Positions 1 to 8,426 of a DNA stretch of 64,000 nt are shown piece after piece. The number at the start of each line of letters is the position of its first letter. The stretch's first letter is position 1. The DNA lies in assembly GCA_038239305.1 (NCBI GenBank), contig JBBSEW010000001.1, positions 66,463 through 130,462 of the forward strand. The letters run 5' to 3'. Origin of the DNA: JALYUA01 sp038239305 (GTDB lineage Bacteria > Acidobacteriota > Thermoanaerobaculia > UBA5066 > Gp7-AA6). The notes under the pieces were generated by a model. The model was not told the DNA's origin, searched no databases, and was given only the letters and a program-made list of their open reading frames with translations. The translations under genes and the position numbers were made by a program.

Positions 1-348
1 GCTCGATGGCTCGACGGCTCAAACGGCTCAAACAGCTCAACGGCTTAACGAATCACAAATTGTGAGCGCGAGACCCGCAATTCGACGACGCCCCTCACCC
101 CGGCCTCTCGCCGGGAGAGGGGAAGGCACCTTGCCGGAAGCGACTCGCGGCCCGAACCCGCGGTTCGATATCTCGATGGATCGCGTGACAATGAGATCGC
201 ACGGTGATCATGAGATCGCGATACGGCGTGACGGCGAGACGGCGAGACGGCGCGATTCGGCCCGGCGCCCGACTGGCTCCCCGCCCCCAATTCACCGGCT
301 CCCCCCGGGAGAGCTGTCCCCCGGGAGAGCTGGGAAACGTGCTCTGTT
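1..348. other. Non-coding left flank with simple repeats
   Basis: I see no gene here. The first 55 bases are a degenerate run of GGCTCAA/GGCTCGA units. Positions 165-260 contain repeated GAGATCGC and GGCGAGAC units. A palindromic REP-like element lies between them. The ssb gene ends at 349 on the minus strand, so this is the intergenic space downstream of ssb. Confidence 0.7.
91..126. repeat. REP-like palindromic intergenic repeat, copy 1
   Basis: A short palindrome (CCTCTC at 104-109, GAGAGG at 115-120) flanked by C-rich CCCCTCACCCCGG and purine-rich GGGGAAGG. Related palindromes with the same flanks occur near 1093 and 49311, always between genes. This is the pattern of a dispersed REP-like element. 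Confidence 0.6.
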
Positions 349-777
349 CTAGAACGGCACGTCGTCGTCTTCCATCACCGGCGCGTCCGCAACCTCGCTC
401 ACTTCGCGCGGTCCCGATGACACTCCCGCCCCGCTGCGCGAAGCGTCGCGGGGAGAAAGCATCACAACGTTGTTCGCCTTGATTTCCGTCTTGTACCGCT
501 TCTGTCCGGCCTGGTCCTCCCAGCTTCGGGTCTGCAGGCTTCCCTCGACGTACACCATCTTCCCCTTGTGCAGATACTCGCCGCAGATCTGCGCGAGCTT
601 TTCCCACGCCACGACGTCATGCCATTCCGTTTTTTCCTGGCGCGCCCCCGAGCTGTCTTTCCAGTTCGTGGTGGTCGCGACGGAGAAGCGGGCCAGAGAC
701 GTTCCCTGCGGGGTCGTTCGGATCTCGGGGTCTTTTCCCAGGTTGCCGATCAGGATGACTTTGTTGACGCTCGCCAT
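349..777 (-). CDS. ssb: Single-stranded DNA-binding protein
   Basis: Binds single-stranded DNA during replication, repair and recombination. The 142-residue product has an N-terminal OB fold (about residues 1-106) that begins MASVNKVILIGNLGKDPE. A short Gly/Ser-rich linker follows, and the C-terminal tip EDDDVPF is the acidic peptide that recruits partner proteins in bacterial SSBs. The start is the ATG at 777, which has a strong AAGGAGG ribosome-binding site about 8 nt upstream; a slightly longer reading frame lacks such support. The gene stands alone, followed by repeats and with no rpsF/rpsR neighbours. Confidence 0.95.
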   Translation of the reverse strand: MASVNKVILIGNLGKDPEIRTTPQGTSLARFSVATTTNWKDSSGARQEKTEWHDVVAWEKLAQICGEYLHKGKMVYVEGSLQTRSWEDQAGQKRYKTEIKANNVVMLSPRDASRSGAGVSSGPREVSEVADAPVMEDDDVPF

Positions 778-978
778 GTGTTCTTCCTCCTTCTCAGGTG
801 ATCCCAAGATAATGCATCTGCCGGCTGGACAAATGGCGTCCTGCCGTCGCCTGCGCCGCGATGATGCTTGCGGCGTGAGCGCGAGAGGGTCGGGGCGCGG
901 AGGTCTTGACGGGGCGATAGTTGCCCGGCTCGGCCGGATGCGGCCTCGACCGGGCCCAGCGAGGTTGGCTCCGGCTCC

Positions 979-1029
979 CGCAACGGGAGGCTCCTCCTTC
1001 CCTCTGGTCAGGAGACTCCTCCCGTTGCG
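979..1029. repeat. Long imperfect inverted repeat (hairpin)
   Basis: The left arm CGCAACGGGAGG (979-990) is perfectly complementary to the right arm at 1018-1029. A further CTCCT/AGGAG pairing inside gives about 17 paired bases around a pyrimidine-rich loop. No T-run follows on either strand, so it is not an obvious intrinsic terminator. Confidence 0.6.
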
Positions 1030-1085
1030 AGCTGTTGCATCAGCCGGGCTCTTTGATTCGGTGCGTACAGGTAGACCTTGGGACC

Positions 1086-1124
1086 GCCTTCCCCCTCTCC
1101 CGGCGGGAGAGGGCGGGGTGAGGG
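1086..1124. repeat. REP-like palindromic intergenic repeat, copy 2
   Basis: Arms CCCTCTCCC (1093-1101) and GGGAGAGGG (1105-1113), preceded by CCTTCC and followed by GGGGTGAGGGGG. It is closely similar to the copy at 49306 and is the reverse orientation of the one at 91. Confidence 0.6.
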
Positions 1125-1230
1125 GGCGCGGAGATCTTGACGTGGCTGATGTGACAGAGCCGGGCTTGCCGATTCGGGATGAGCAGCTGTTTTGAGGATC
1201 GCGAGATCGTGAGATCGAGGAAGGAAGGGC

Positions 1231-2265
1231 TCAGCCGGCTGCGGATTCGAGCAGCGCGGCGATGTTTTCCCGGAGTGTCGCGATCTTCAGCGGAGGGCCG
1301 GTTTCGGCGGCCAGGCGCGCTCGGGTGTCGGCTTTCCTGGCGTAGCGCGCCAGCCGTCCGGAGGCTTCGGCGCGCCGTTCCTCCGGGACGTCCCGCTCGA
1401 CGTACTGCACGCAGTCGGGGTATTCGAGAATCCGGCGGCACACGAAGAGAAGATCGCACCCGGCCCGCGCCGCCTCGGCGGATCGCTCGGGGAGCTCGCC
1501 GAAGGCGGCGAGCGCTCCCATCTCCAGGTCGTCCGAAAAGGCGGGGCCCGAGAATCCCATCATACCGCGCAGAAGCCCCGTGGCCCGCATCGGCGAAAGC
1601 GACGCAGGCAGGCCGTCCGGTCCAGCGGCGTGCGAGATCATCACGGCGCCCGCCAGGTCCATCACCGCCGCGAACGGGGCCAGGTCCCGGGCTTCCTCCT
1701 CGGGATCGTCCGGCAGGATCGGAAGCGCCTGGTGCGTGTCGAGGCTGGCCCGGCCGAGGCCCGGGAAATGCTTGGCGCACCCGGACACGCCGGACGCATG
1801 CAACCCCTGGAGAAAATCGCCCGCAGCGGCCGCGATCTCGCCGGGATCGGAGGAGGCGACGCGGCCCGCGAGCACGCGCTCCGAAGCTCCGGGGAGACGG
1901 CGGTCGACGACCGGCGCCAGATCGATCGTGAATCCGAAGGTCCGGCACGCGGCCCCCGCGAGCCGTCCCGCTTCCCCGGCCATGCCGATCCTCGCAGCCT
2001 CCGCGAAGGAGATCGACCGCCCGAGAAGGTCGCGAAAGCGGTCCACCGGCCCGCCCTCCTGGTCCACCGCCAGCCGCGGCGGGCCGGGGAGCGCCGCGAC
2101 CGCCGACACGAGCTCGGCCAGAAGCTCCGGCGTTTCGAGGTTTCGTCGAAAGAGGATGATCGACCAGGGAGGAAATCGGCGGAGGATCTCCCGTTCTTCG
2201 CCGGTCAGGACCGGACCTTCGAGCCCGACGCCGAAGAGACCGCTCGCGCCCGGCATGGCGGTCAC
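1231..2265 (-). CDS. nagZ: Glycoside hydrolase family 3 protein, beta-N-acetylhexosaminidase (NagZ-like)
   Basis: Predicted to release N-acetylglucosamine from peptidoglycan fragments during wall recycling. The 344-residue protein has the family signatures KHFPG (165-169) followed by the His-containing DTHQALP loop that supplies the general acid in NagZ enzymes, and SDDLEMG (244-250) carrying the nucleophilic Asp. It is a single-domain GH3 of NagZ size, with no signal peptide, so it is likely cytoplasmic. The GTG start overlaps the mutS stop (GTGA), implying translational coupling; ATG at 2256 is the alternative. The last 80 residues are less typical, so substrate specificity is inferred from the family. 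Confidence 0.85.
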   Translation of the reverse strand: MTAMPGASGLFGVGLEGPVLTGEEREILRRFPPWSIILFRRNLETPELLAELVSAVAALPGPPRLAVDQEGGPVDRFRDLLGRSISFAEAARIGMAGEAGRLAGAACRTFGFTIDLAPVVDRRLPGASERVLAGRVASSDPGEIAAAAGDFLQGLHASGVSGCAKHFPGLGRASLDTHQALPILPDDPEEEARDLAPFAAVMDLAGAVMISHAAGPDGLPASLSPMRATGLLRGMMGFSGPAFSDDLEMGALAAFGELPERSAEAARAGCDLLFVCRRILEYPDCVQYVERDVPEERRAEASGRLARYARKADTRARLAAETGPPLKIATLRENIAALLESAAG

Positions 2266-4895
2266 GACGAAGGTGCCTTCACGCGCTCCTGGAGGGATGC
2301 GAGCAGCGACAACGCGGCGATCGGCGTGAGCCGGTTGACGTCCACCTCGCGGAGCTTCTCGAGGACCAGGCTCTCATCGGACGAAAACAGCAGGATCTGA
2401 CCGTTGCCGGCGCTCTCTCCCCCGTGACGCGCCAGCACCGGCGCGCCCTGGACGTCGAGCTCCTGCTTCTCCAGGTTCGAGAGGACTTCGCGCGCGCGAA
2501 CGATCACGTCGCGCGGCAGCCCCGCGAGCTCGGCGACCTGGATGCCATAGCTTCGGTCGGCGGTGCCCGGAACCACCTTGCGCAGGAAGACCACCTTGCC
2601 GTCGATCTCGCGCACCGCCATCGTGGCGTTGGCAATCGCCGTTCGGACGAGCGCGATCTCGGTGAGCTCATGGTAGTGGGTCGCGAAGAGCACGAACGCT
2701 CCCCTCTCCGGCGCGTCGTGCAGATGCTCGACGAGCGCCCAGGCGATCGAGAGACCGTCGAAGGTCGAGGTCCCGCGTCCCACCTCGTCCAGGATGATCA
2801 GGCTGCGCGCCGTCGCGCCGCGCAGAATGGCCGCCGATTCAAGCATCTCGACCATGAACGTCGATTCGCCCCGGGAAAGATGATCGGCCGCGCCGACCCG
2901 CGTGAAGATCCGGTCGAAGATGGAAAGCTCCGCCCGTGCCGCGGGGACGAATGCGCCCGCCTGTGCCAGGAGAACCGCGGTCGCGACCTGCCTCAGGTAC
3001 GTGGACTTGCCGCCCATGTTGGGCCCCGTCACGAGGAGGATCCGTTTCTCGGGGGAGAGATCGCAGTCATTCGGGATGAAAGGCTCCTCGCGCCGCACGG
3101 CCTCGACGATCGGATGGCGGGCGTCGACCAGGCAGAGGCGCGGCCGCGTTGAAATCCGCGGACGGCACCACCGGCCGGACTCCGCCGTTTGCGCGAAGCT
3201 CGCGGCGACGTCGACCGCGGCCAGAGCCGCGGACGCGGCGGCCACACGGGGACCACCCGCCGACAGGTCACGCAGGAGCTCCGAGTAGAGACGGTCCTCG
3301 ATCTCTCCGATCCGCTCCTCCGCCCCGAGAATTCTCTCCTCGAGGTCCTTCAGAGCCGGCGTCACGAATCGCTCCGCGTTGGCGAGGGACTGCCGCCGGA
3401 TCCAGTCCGCCGGGACCCGGTCCCGATGAGCGCTCCCGACTTCCAGGGAGTATCCGAAGACGCGGTTGTATCGGACGCGGAGGTTGGAGATGCCGGATCG
3501 CTTGCGCTCCTCCGACTCGACGGCGAGCAGGGCAGTCTGCGCGTCGCGGCGAAGGCCGCGCAGGGCATCGAGCTCGGGGTTCGCGCCGTCCCGGATGGAG
3601 CCGGCCGCCGAGGCGAGGATGGGTGGATCCGCCGCCACGGTATCGGCGACGCGCCGGACGAGATCCGTCACGTCGGGCATCCCGTCGAGCAGCGAACGGA
3701 GCCTCGGCGCGGTCAGAGGAGCTCCGGCGCGCCGGACCGTCCCGACGGCGTCCAGGCCCGCCGCCCACGAAGCCACTTCGCGGGGGCCTGCTGTTCCTGC
3801 CGCGATCCTCGCGAACCGGCGTTCGAGATCCCCGACGCCGTCGAGCGCGGACTGAACCGCATCGCGCTCGGAAGGCCGCTGCACGAGCTCTTCCACGGCG
3901 TCCCAGCGGGACTCGAGCTCGACCGGGTCGGTGGAAGGCCGCGCGAGAGCATCGCGCAGCGCCCTCGCCCCGAGCGGCGAGCGGGTCCGATCGAGCAACG
4001 AGCAAAGGCTTCGTTCCGCGGAGCCGTCCGAGGATTCGAAGAGCTCGAGCGTCGCGATCGCCGACGCGTCGAGCCCCATCCGCTCGCCGAACCGCAAGGG
4101 CTCCGGCGTCGAGAGGTGACGGGCTCGTCCCGGGCGGAGCTCGTGCGCATAGGCGCGAGCGGCGGCGGCCGCGCGGCCTCCGGAAGCGGCTTCCGCGGGG
4201 TGCTCCGGGCCGGCGGATGCGTCGGCCGGGACCTCCGACCACGACGCCTCGAACCACGCGGCCGGACGCCGGCTCTCGGCGATTCCGCGGGGAATCGGGA
4301 GCGAGACGCCCTCCGGAATCAGGATCTCGCGCGGCCGGAAAAGAGCGAGTGCGTCGCCGATCCGGGACGCCGGCAGGATGCCCGCGTAAAAGCGGCCGGT
4401 GGAGAGATCGAGGAAAGAGGCCTCCCATTCCGAACCGCCTTCCCCGGGATTCGAGCCCGGACCATTTCCGCTGCTCGAGGGAACGAGAGTCGCGAGAAAG
4501 GAGGCGGAGCCCGGGACAAGAGACTCGGCATCGAGCACCGTTCCGGGGGTCACGATCCGCGTGATGTCGCGCCGGACGAGACCCTTGGAGGCCCTCGCGT
4601 CTTCCATCTGATCGCAGATCGCCACTTTGCGGCCCGACGCGACGAGCTTCGCGACGTGGTGCTCGACGCTATGGTACGGAACGCCGCACATCGGGGCCTC
4701 GATGTCGGAGGACTTGTTTCGGGCCGTCAGGGCGATTCCCAGGATTGGCGCGGCTTCCTTCGCGTCCTCGAAGAACATCTCGTAGAAGTCGCCCATCCGG
4801 TAAAAGAGGATGGCGTCGGGCGCCCGGCTCTTCATCTCGAAGTATTGCCGGAGCATGGGCGTGGCGCGGGGGTTCGCGGCGCTCACCTCGCTCAC
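2262..4895 (-). CDS. mutS: DNA mismatch repair protein MutS
   Basis: Recognises mismatches and starts repair. The 877-residue length is normal for the family. The N-terminus has the mismatch-reading motif in FYRMGDFYEMFFEDA, and the C-terminal ATPase has Walker A GPNMGGKSTYLRQ and Walker B/signature DEVGRGTSTFDG. The reading frame stays open far upstream. I place the start at the GTG at 4895 because it has AGGGAGGAAACC directly upstream and because the family begins with a TPMMxQY-like segment, here TPMLRQYFEMK. It is followed by the overlapping nagZ-like gene. No mutL is present in the window. It is transcribed divergently from tsaB across about 165 bp. Confidence 0.96.
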   Translation of the reverse strand: MSEVSAANPRATPMLRQYFEMKSRAPDAILFYRMGDFYEMFFEDAKEAAPILGIALTARNKSSDIEAPMCGVPYHSVEHHVAKLVASGRKVAICDQMEDARASKGLVRRDITRIVTPGTVLDAESLVPGSASFLATLVPSSSGNGPGSNPGEGGSEWEASFLDLSTGRFYAGILPASRIGDALALFRPREILIPEGVSLPIPRGIAESRRPAAWFEASWSEVPADASAGPEHPAEAASGGRAAAAARAYAHELRPGRARHLSTPEPLRFGERMGLDASAIATLELFESSDGSAERSLCSLLDRTRSPLGARALRDALARPSTDPVELESRWDAVEELVQRPSERDAVQSALDGVGDLERRFARIAAGTAGPREVASWAAGLDAVGTVRRAGAPLTAPRLRSLLDGMPDVTDLVRRVADTVAADPPILASAAGSIRDGANPELDALRGLRRDAQTALLAVESEERKRSGISNLRVRYNRVFGYSLEVGSAHRDRVPADWIRRQSLANAERFVTPALKDLEERILGAEERIGEIEDRLYSELLRDLSAGGPRVAAASAALAAVDVAASFAQTAESGRWCRPRISTRPRLCLVDARHPIVEAVRREEPFIPNDCDLSPEKRILLVTGPNMGGKSTYLRQVATAVLLAQAGAFVPAARAELSIFDRIFTRVGAADHLSRGESTFMVEMLESAAILRGATARSLIILDEVGRGTSTFDGLSIAWALVEHLHDAPERGAFVLFATHYHELTEIALVRTAIANATMAVREIDGKVVFLRKVVPGTADRSYGIQVAELAGLPRDVIVRAREVLSNLEKQELDVQGAPVLARHGGESAGNGQILLFSSDESLVLEKLREVDVNRLTPIAALSLLASLQERVKAPSS

Positions 4896-5061
4896 GGTTT
4901 CCTCCCTCGCGCGCCGGCCCGACGAGAAAACGGGGTGTCCATGGATGATCCGGGTTAGCATACCTTCGGAACCGCGATGCCCCAGAAGCCCTGCAGGCGC
5001 TGAGGTTGGAAGGCTTTCGAACAATCCGAAGAACGCGACGATCTCGAGAAACTCGAAGAAC

Positions 5062-5808
5062 GTGAAGACCACGACCTCGGACACGATCCTCGCGATCGAC
5101 ACCGCAAGTCCTTCGCCCGCGGTGACGGTCGCCGGTGGCACAGGGGTTTTCGACGTGATTCTTCCGCAGGGCCGGCACGCCTCCGAGGAGCTCCTGTCCG
5201 CCATCGCGTCCTGTCTCGCGGGAGCGCAGGCGCGGCTGACCGAATTGAGCCGGATCGCCGTGTGCTCGGGGCCAGGTTCCTTCACAGGCGTTCGCGTCGG
5301 ACTGGCGACCGCATGGGGGCTGTCCCGGGCGCTCGGAATTCCGGCCGAGACCGTTTCGACCCTCGAAGTGCTCGCCGAAGCCGCCCGCGCGATGGCCTCT
5401 CCTGTCCAGCCTTCCACGATTCCTGTCCAGCCTTCCACGATTCCTGTCCAGCCTTCTACGATTCCTGTCCAGCCTTCTGCGATCGCCGCCGTCCTCGACG
5501 CGGGTCGCGGGGAAGTCGTCTGGCAGCCGTTCGAGCTCGGCAGTTCCCGGGCGCGGGCCGAAGCCCCGATCGCGCGCGTGCGCAAGGAGGAGGCCGCGCG
5601 CGCGTTCGGAGGCCGGCCGGTTGCCTGTATTCCGGCGGACCTCCTCGGTCCGGCGCTTCCCTCCGGCCCCCTTTCCGCTCTTACCGCTCCCCTTTCCCGT
5701 GCCCTCGCCGAGGCCGTCCGACGCGAGGCCGGCACGGTTGCGCACGGCCGATTCGCCGCGATCTATTCGCGGCCGAGCGCCGCGGAAGAAAAACATGGCG
5801 CTGCGTAA
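5062..5808 (+). CDS. tsaB: tRNA threonylcarbamoyladenosine biosynthesis protein TsaB
   Basis: A non-catalytic partner of TsaD in making the t6A modification at position 37 of ANN-decoding tRNAs. The product is 248 residues from the GTG at 5062. It has the ASKHA-type ILAIDTASPSPAV start and the family motif GPGSFTGVRVG (70-80). The normal DARxGEVY-like motif appears as LDAGRGEVVW (about 145-154). Just before it, residues 114-141 are four copies of PVQPSTI, encoded by a 21-bp tandem repeat not usual for the family. The C-terminus is more divergent than typical. The start lacks a strong ribosome-binding site; no better in-frame start lies downstream of the family N-terminus. It overlaps rimI by 14 nt. 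Confidence 0.88.
   Translation: MKTTTSDTILAIDTASPSPAVTVAGGTGVFDVILPQGRHASEELLSAIASCLAGAQARLTELSRIAVCSGPGSFTGVRVGLATAWGLSRALGIPAETVSTLEVLAEAARAMASPVQPSTIPVQPSTIPVQPSTIPVQPSAIAAVLDAGRGEVVWQPFELGSSRARAEAPIARVRKEEAARAFGGRPVACIPADLLGPALPSGPLSALTAPLSRALAEAVRREAGTVAHGRFAAIYSRPSAAEEKHGAA
5401..5484 (+). repeat. 21-bp tandem repeat, four copies, within tsaB
   Basis: Four contiguous 21-bp units begin at 5401, 5422, 5443 and 5464. Copies 1 and 2 are identical; copies 3 and 4 differ by one to three bases. Each encodes PVQPSTI (the last PVQPSAI). Because the unit is a multiple of three, copy-number change would keep the frame. Confidence 0.95.
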
Positions 5809-6295
5809 GCCCGACGTCGAGGGCTACGCGGTGACGCCCGCGACCGCGGAGGACCTCGACGAGATCGCCCGGATCGAGCGGGAGTCGTTTCTCGTGCCGT
5901 GGAAGCGGGAGTTCTTCGCGACCGAGCTCGACGAGCCCTATCGATACGCGCGAGTGCTGTCGGGCGGGCGCGACGCCGAGCCCTCGATCGGCGGTTATCT
6001 CTTCGCCGTCTCGCTCTACGAGGAGTTCCACATCAACAAGATTGCGACGGATCCGCGCGTCCGCAATCGCGGCTACGGGCGCCGCCTCCTCGAAGACTCG
6101 ATCGCGCGAGCCGGGAGCGTCCGCGCGACCGCGGTGACTCTCGAAGTCCGCGTGTCAAACCTCCCGGCACGGGAGTTCTATCGCTCTTACGGATTTCGAG
6201 AGGCCTACCGGAGAAAGGCGTACTACCAGGATGGCGAGGACGCGCTCGCGATGGTCCTGGCGATGGGAGACGAAACATCTCCTCGCGGGAAGTGA
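5795..6295 (+). CDS. rimI: Ribosomal protein alanine N-acetyltransferase RimI
   Basis: A GNAT-fold acetyltransferase, 166 residues, expected to acetylate the N-terminal alanine of ribosomal protein bS18. The acetyl-CoA pyrophosphate loop is RVRNRGYGRRLL (about 88-99). The C-terminal LEVRVSNLPAREFYRSYGF segment is typical of RimI. The ATG at 5795 lies inside the end of tsaB, and the tsaB-rimI pairing supports the assignment over a generic GNAT. The N-terminal 15 residues are longer than in compact RimI proteins. Confidence 0.88.
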   Translation: MALRKPDVEGYAVTPATAEDLDEIARIERESFLVPWKREFFATELDEPYRYARVLSGGRDAEPSIGGYLFAVSLYEEFHINKIATDPRVRNRGYGRRLLEDSIARAGSVRATAVTLEVRVSNLPAREFYRSYGFREAYRRKAYYQDGEDALAMVLAMGDETSPRGK

Positions 6296-6376
6296 CCCCG
6301 GCACAAGCTGTCGGCGTTCCATTCCCGATTTCTGCCTTCCGCCCTCCGCCAGTTCCGCCCCCTTTCGCGACAGACC

Positions 6377-6405
6377 TTGTACGGTCGCTCTCCGGTCGGT
6401 ACACT
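6377..6405 (+). promoter_or_regulatory. Probable sigma-70 promoter for the DUF465-psd-pssA operon
   Basis: TTGTAC (6377-6382), a 17-nt spacer, then TACACT (6400-6405), about 60 bp upstream of the DUF465 start. Four of six bases match consensus in each box with ideal spacing. Confidence 0.5.
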
Positions 6406-6463
6406 CCGGTTCGTGGCCTTCCTTTTTCCTGATTCCTCACCCACAAAAAAGGAGGTTGGAACG

Positions 6464-6697
6464 ATGCAACAGTCGATGGAGTCCCTGAGCGAGGTGGACG
6501 CGGAATACCGCCGCCTCCATGACGAGCACCAGGATCACGAGCATCGCCTCGAGGCGCTCGCTTTCAAGTCGGCTCTTTCGGAAGAGGAAGAGATCGAGGA
6601 GAAGCGCCTCAAGAAGGAGAAGCTCGCCCTGAAAGATCGCATGGAGGCGATCGCCCGGAATCACCGCGGCGCGCCGCACGAAGGGGTCGCCCACTGA
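6464..6697 (+). CDS. DUF465 (YdcH-like) small helical protein
   Basis: A 77-residue, highly charged protein predicted to be one helical hairpin. The family pattern of DUF465/YdcH is visible: an N-terminal YRRLHDEHQDHEHRLE helix and a second helix rich in Glu/Lys ending LKKEKLALKDRMEAI. Biochemical function is unknown in the family. The ATG at 6464 follows a strong AAGGAGG site. It is the first gene of a likely operon with psd and pssA. Its stop abuts or overlaps the likely true start of psd. Confidence 0.85.
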   Translation: MQQSMESLSEVDAEYRRLHDEHQDHEHRLEALAFKSALSEEEEIEEKRLKKEKLALKDRMEAIARNHRGAPHEGVAH

Positions 6698-6729
6698 GGC
6701 TTCCGTTCGCGAAAGAGGGGTGGAAGTTC

Positions 6730-7350
6730 ATGCTTCCGGCCCTCGTTCTGACCGTTGCGGCCGCGGCCACGGCCCATCCCGTCTGGGCCGTGGCTTTCGC
6801 GGCGCCCACTCTCTTTCTGGTGCAGTTCTTCCGTGATCCCGAGCGCATCTCCGACGCCGATTCCGGAACGCTCCTCTCGCCCGCCGACGGTACGGTCCTC
6901 TCGATCGGACCCGCACCGGAGTGCCCTCCGGGCGCCTCCCGCCGGATCTCGATTTTCATGTCGGTATTCAACGTCCACGTCAATCGCGCTCCCATCACGG
7001 GAGTGTTGTCGGCCTACGCGTATTCCCCCGGCAAGAAGCTCGCGGCCTTTTCGGAGAAGGCATCGCTCGAGAACGAGCAGAACCTGATCACGATGACGTC
7101 GAAGGCGGGGGTGGCGGTCGCGTTCAAGCAGATCGCGGGCGCTCTCGCGCGGCGCATCATCTTCTATCCGCGGATCGGCGAGACGATCGAGCGCGGGCGC
7201 CGTATCGGGATCATCCTGTTCGGCTCGCGCGTCGATTTCTTCGTGCCGGACGGCGCCGCGATCCTCGTCTCACCGGGCCAGAAGACGCGAGCCGGCCGGA
7301 CGCCGCTCGCGCGTCTCGCCTCCGAAGGCGATTCGGCGCCGCGCTCGTGA
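6730..7350 (+). CDS. psd: Phosphatidylserine decarboxylase, short (archaeal-type) proenzyme
   Basis: Converts phosphatidylserine to phosphatidylethanolamine at the membrane. The 206-residue class matches short Psd proenzymes: an N-terminal membrane segment (about residues 5-32), FFRDPER, LLSPADGTV (49-57), the VFNVHVNRAP motif (79-88), and the C-terminal self-cleavage site LFGSRVDFFVP, where the Gly165-Ser166 bond would be cut to form the pyruvoyl group. The ATG at 6730 is the first standard start. However, the frame is open upstream and encodes RLPFAKEGWKF, which resembles the family N-terminus, so initiation at CTG 6694 (overlapping the DUF465 stop) is plausible. It is followed by pssA. Confidence 0.92.
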   Translation: MLPALVLTVAAAATAHPVWAVAFAAPTLFLVQFFRDPERISDADSGTLLSPADGTVLSIGPAPECPPGASRRISIFMSVFNVHVNRAPITGVLSAYAYSPGKKLAAFSEKASLENEQNLITMTSKAGVAVAFKQIAGALARRIIFYPRIGETIERGRRIGIILFGSRVDFFVPDGAAILVSPGQKTRAGRTPLARLASEGDSAPRS

Positions 7351-7372
7351 TGGCCGGGCCGGAGTTGTCGAG

Positions 7373-8182
7373 ATGACCGAGGGGAAGGCCCCGGAAGTAC
7401 CGGGAGACGCCGTTCGGACCGGCGAAGCTCCGTCGACGGGAGAGCCCCGGGCGCGCCGTCTGTCCAAGGAGCGGCTGTCGCGCGGCCTCTTCGTTCTCCC
7501 GACGCTTTTCACCGTCGGGAATCTCTTCTGCGGTTATCTCTCGCTCTGGTCCTCGATCAACGGAACGTTCGAGCGTTCCGCGATCCTGATCATCATCGCG
7601 GCGGTGCTGGACATGCTCGACGGACGGATCGCGCGCCTCACGAACTCGGAATCCGCGTTCGGCGAGCAGTACGACTCTCTCGCCGATCTCGTGTCGTTCG
7701 GCGTCGCTCCCGCGATCCTCGTGTACTCGTGGGGGCTCGCCGACTTTTCCCGGCTCGGGCTCGCCGTGTCGTTCTTCTTCGTCGTGTGCGGCTCGATGCG
7801 GCTCGCCCGCTTCAACATCCAGACGAAGATCGCGGACAAACGTTACTTCGTCGGCCTCCCGATTCCGGCCGCCGCCGGCACCATCTGCACGCTCGTCCTG
7901 GCGACACCGGAGAGACTCATCGATCGCGTCTGGATGACGGGCGCCCTCGTCGCGACCTTTCTCCTCTCCTACCTGATGATCTCGACCATCCGGTACCGCT
8001 CGTTCAAGGACGTCGACCTGCGCCGCCGCCGGCCCGCCTGGATTCTTCCGGCTATTGCCCTCTTCTTCATGGCCATCGCCTACAGGCCGATCATCTCGCT
8101 GCTCGTCGCCGCCGCCGTGTTTGCGGCGTCGGGCCCCGTGGCCAAGGTCGCGGGTCTGTTCCGCCGGCGAAAACCGAGCTGA
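7373..8182 (+). CDS. pssA: CDP-diacylglycerol-serine O-phosphatidyltransferase
   Basis: Makes phosphatidylserine from CDP-diacylglycerol and serine, the step before Psd. The 269-residue protein has about seven to eight membrane segments. The CDP-alcohol phosphotransferase signature is complete: D80xxD83G84xxA87R88 ... G97xxxD101xxxD105, in DMLDGRIARLTNSESAFG and what follows. The first 35 residues are a variable hydrophilic tail. It starts 22 bp after psd, so the two are very probably co-transcribed and together make phosphatidylethanolamine. Confidence 0.95.
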   Translation: MTEGKAPEVPGDAVRTGEAPSTGEPRARRLSKERLSRGLFVLPTLFTVGNLFCGYLSLWSSINGTFERSAILIIIAAVLDMLDGRIARLTNSESAFGEQYDSLADLVSFGVAPAILVYSWGLADFSRLGLAVSFFFVVCGSMRLARFNIQTKIADKRYFVGLPIPAAAGTICTLVLATPERLIDRVWMTGALVATFLLSYLMISTIRYRSFKDVDLRRRRPAWILPAIALFFMAIAYRPIISLLVAAAVFAASGPVAKVAGLFRRRKPS

Positions 8183-8426
8183 GAAGGGGCGATGAGGTCT
8201 CGCCGGTGTCGGCTCTCCGGTGCCGGTCCCGAGCTCCGAGTCCGGGGTCGAGGTTCTGAAACCTTCCGAACACATCCGCCCGAACGGGACTGCGGATCGT
8301 TGAGCTCAGGCGGTTTTCCACGACGGCCGAGCGGCTCGCAGCGGATCGGTCAGGCGGACGGCTGAACTCCTGAACAGCTGGACATGTGAACAGCGGAACA
8401 GGCTGGAGGGCTGAACAGCGCTCCCG

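Larger units (their letters stand above)
778..1230. other. Intergenic region with hairpin, REP-like palindrome and 20-bp direct repeats
   Basis: I see no gene here. It contains a long inverted repeat (979-1029), a REP-like palindrome (1093-1113), and two copies of a unit reading GGGGCGCGGAGRTCTTGACG at about 896-915 and 1124-1143. The end near 1195-1225 carries the GAGATCG microrepeat also seen at 165-260 and 49390-49455. The ssb promoter should lie just above 800 on the minus strand, but no confident box is visible. Confidence 0.6.

Noticed and set aside
5401..5484. Possible CRISPR array
   Set aside because: The 21-bp units are contiguous with no spacers and encode a repeated peptide in tsaB. 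No CRISPR array or cas gene is visible in the window.
4896..5735. Upstream extension of the MutS frame across tsaB
   Set aside because: The extension has no family similarity and covers tsaB on the other strand; a strong ribosome-binding site marks the GTG at 4895.
8183..8426. Possible small RNA between pssA and the lipoprotein gene
   Set aside because: Only degenerate GGCTGAAC units and no promoter-terminator pair are visible.
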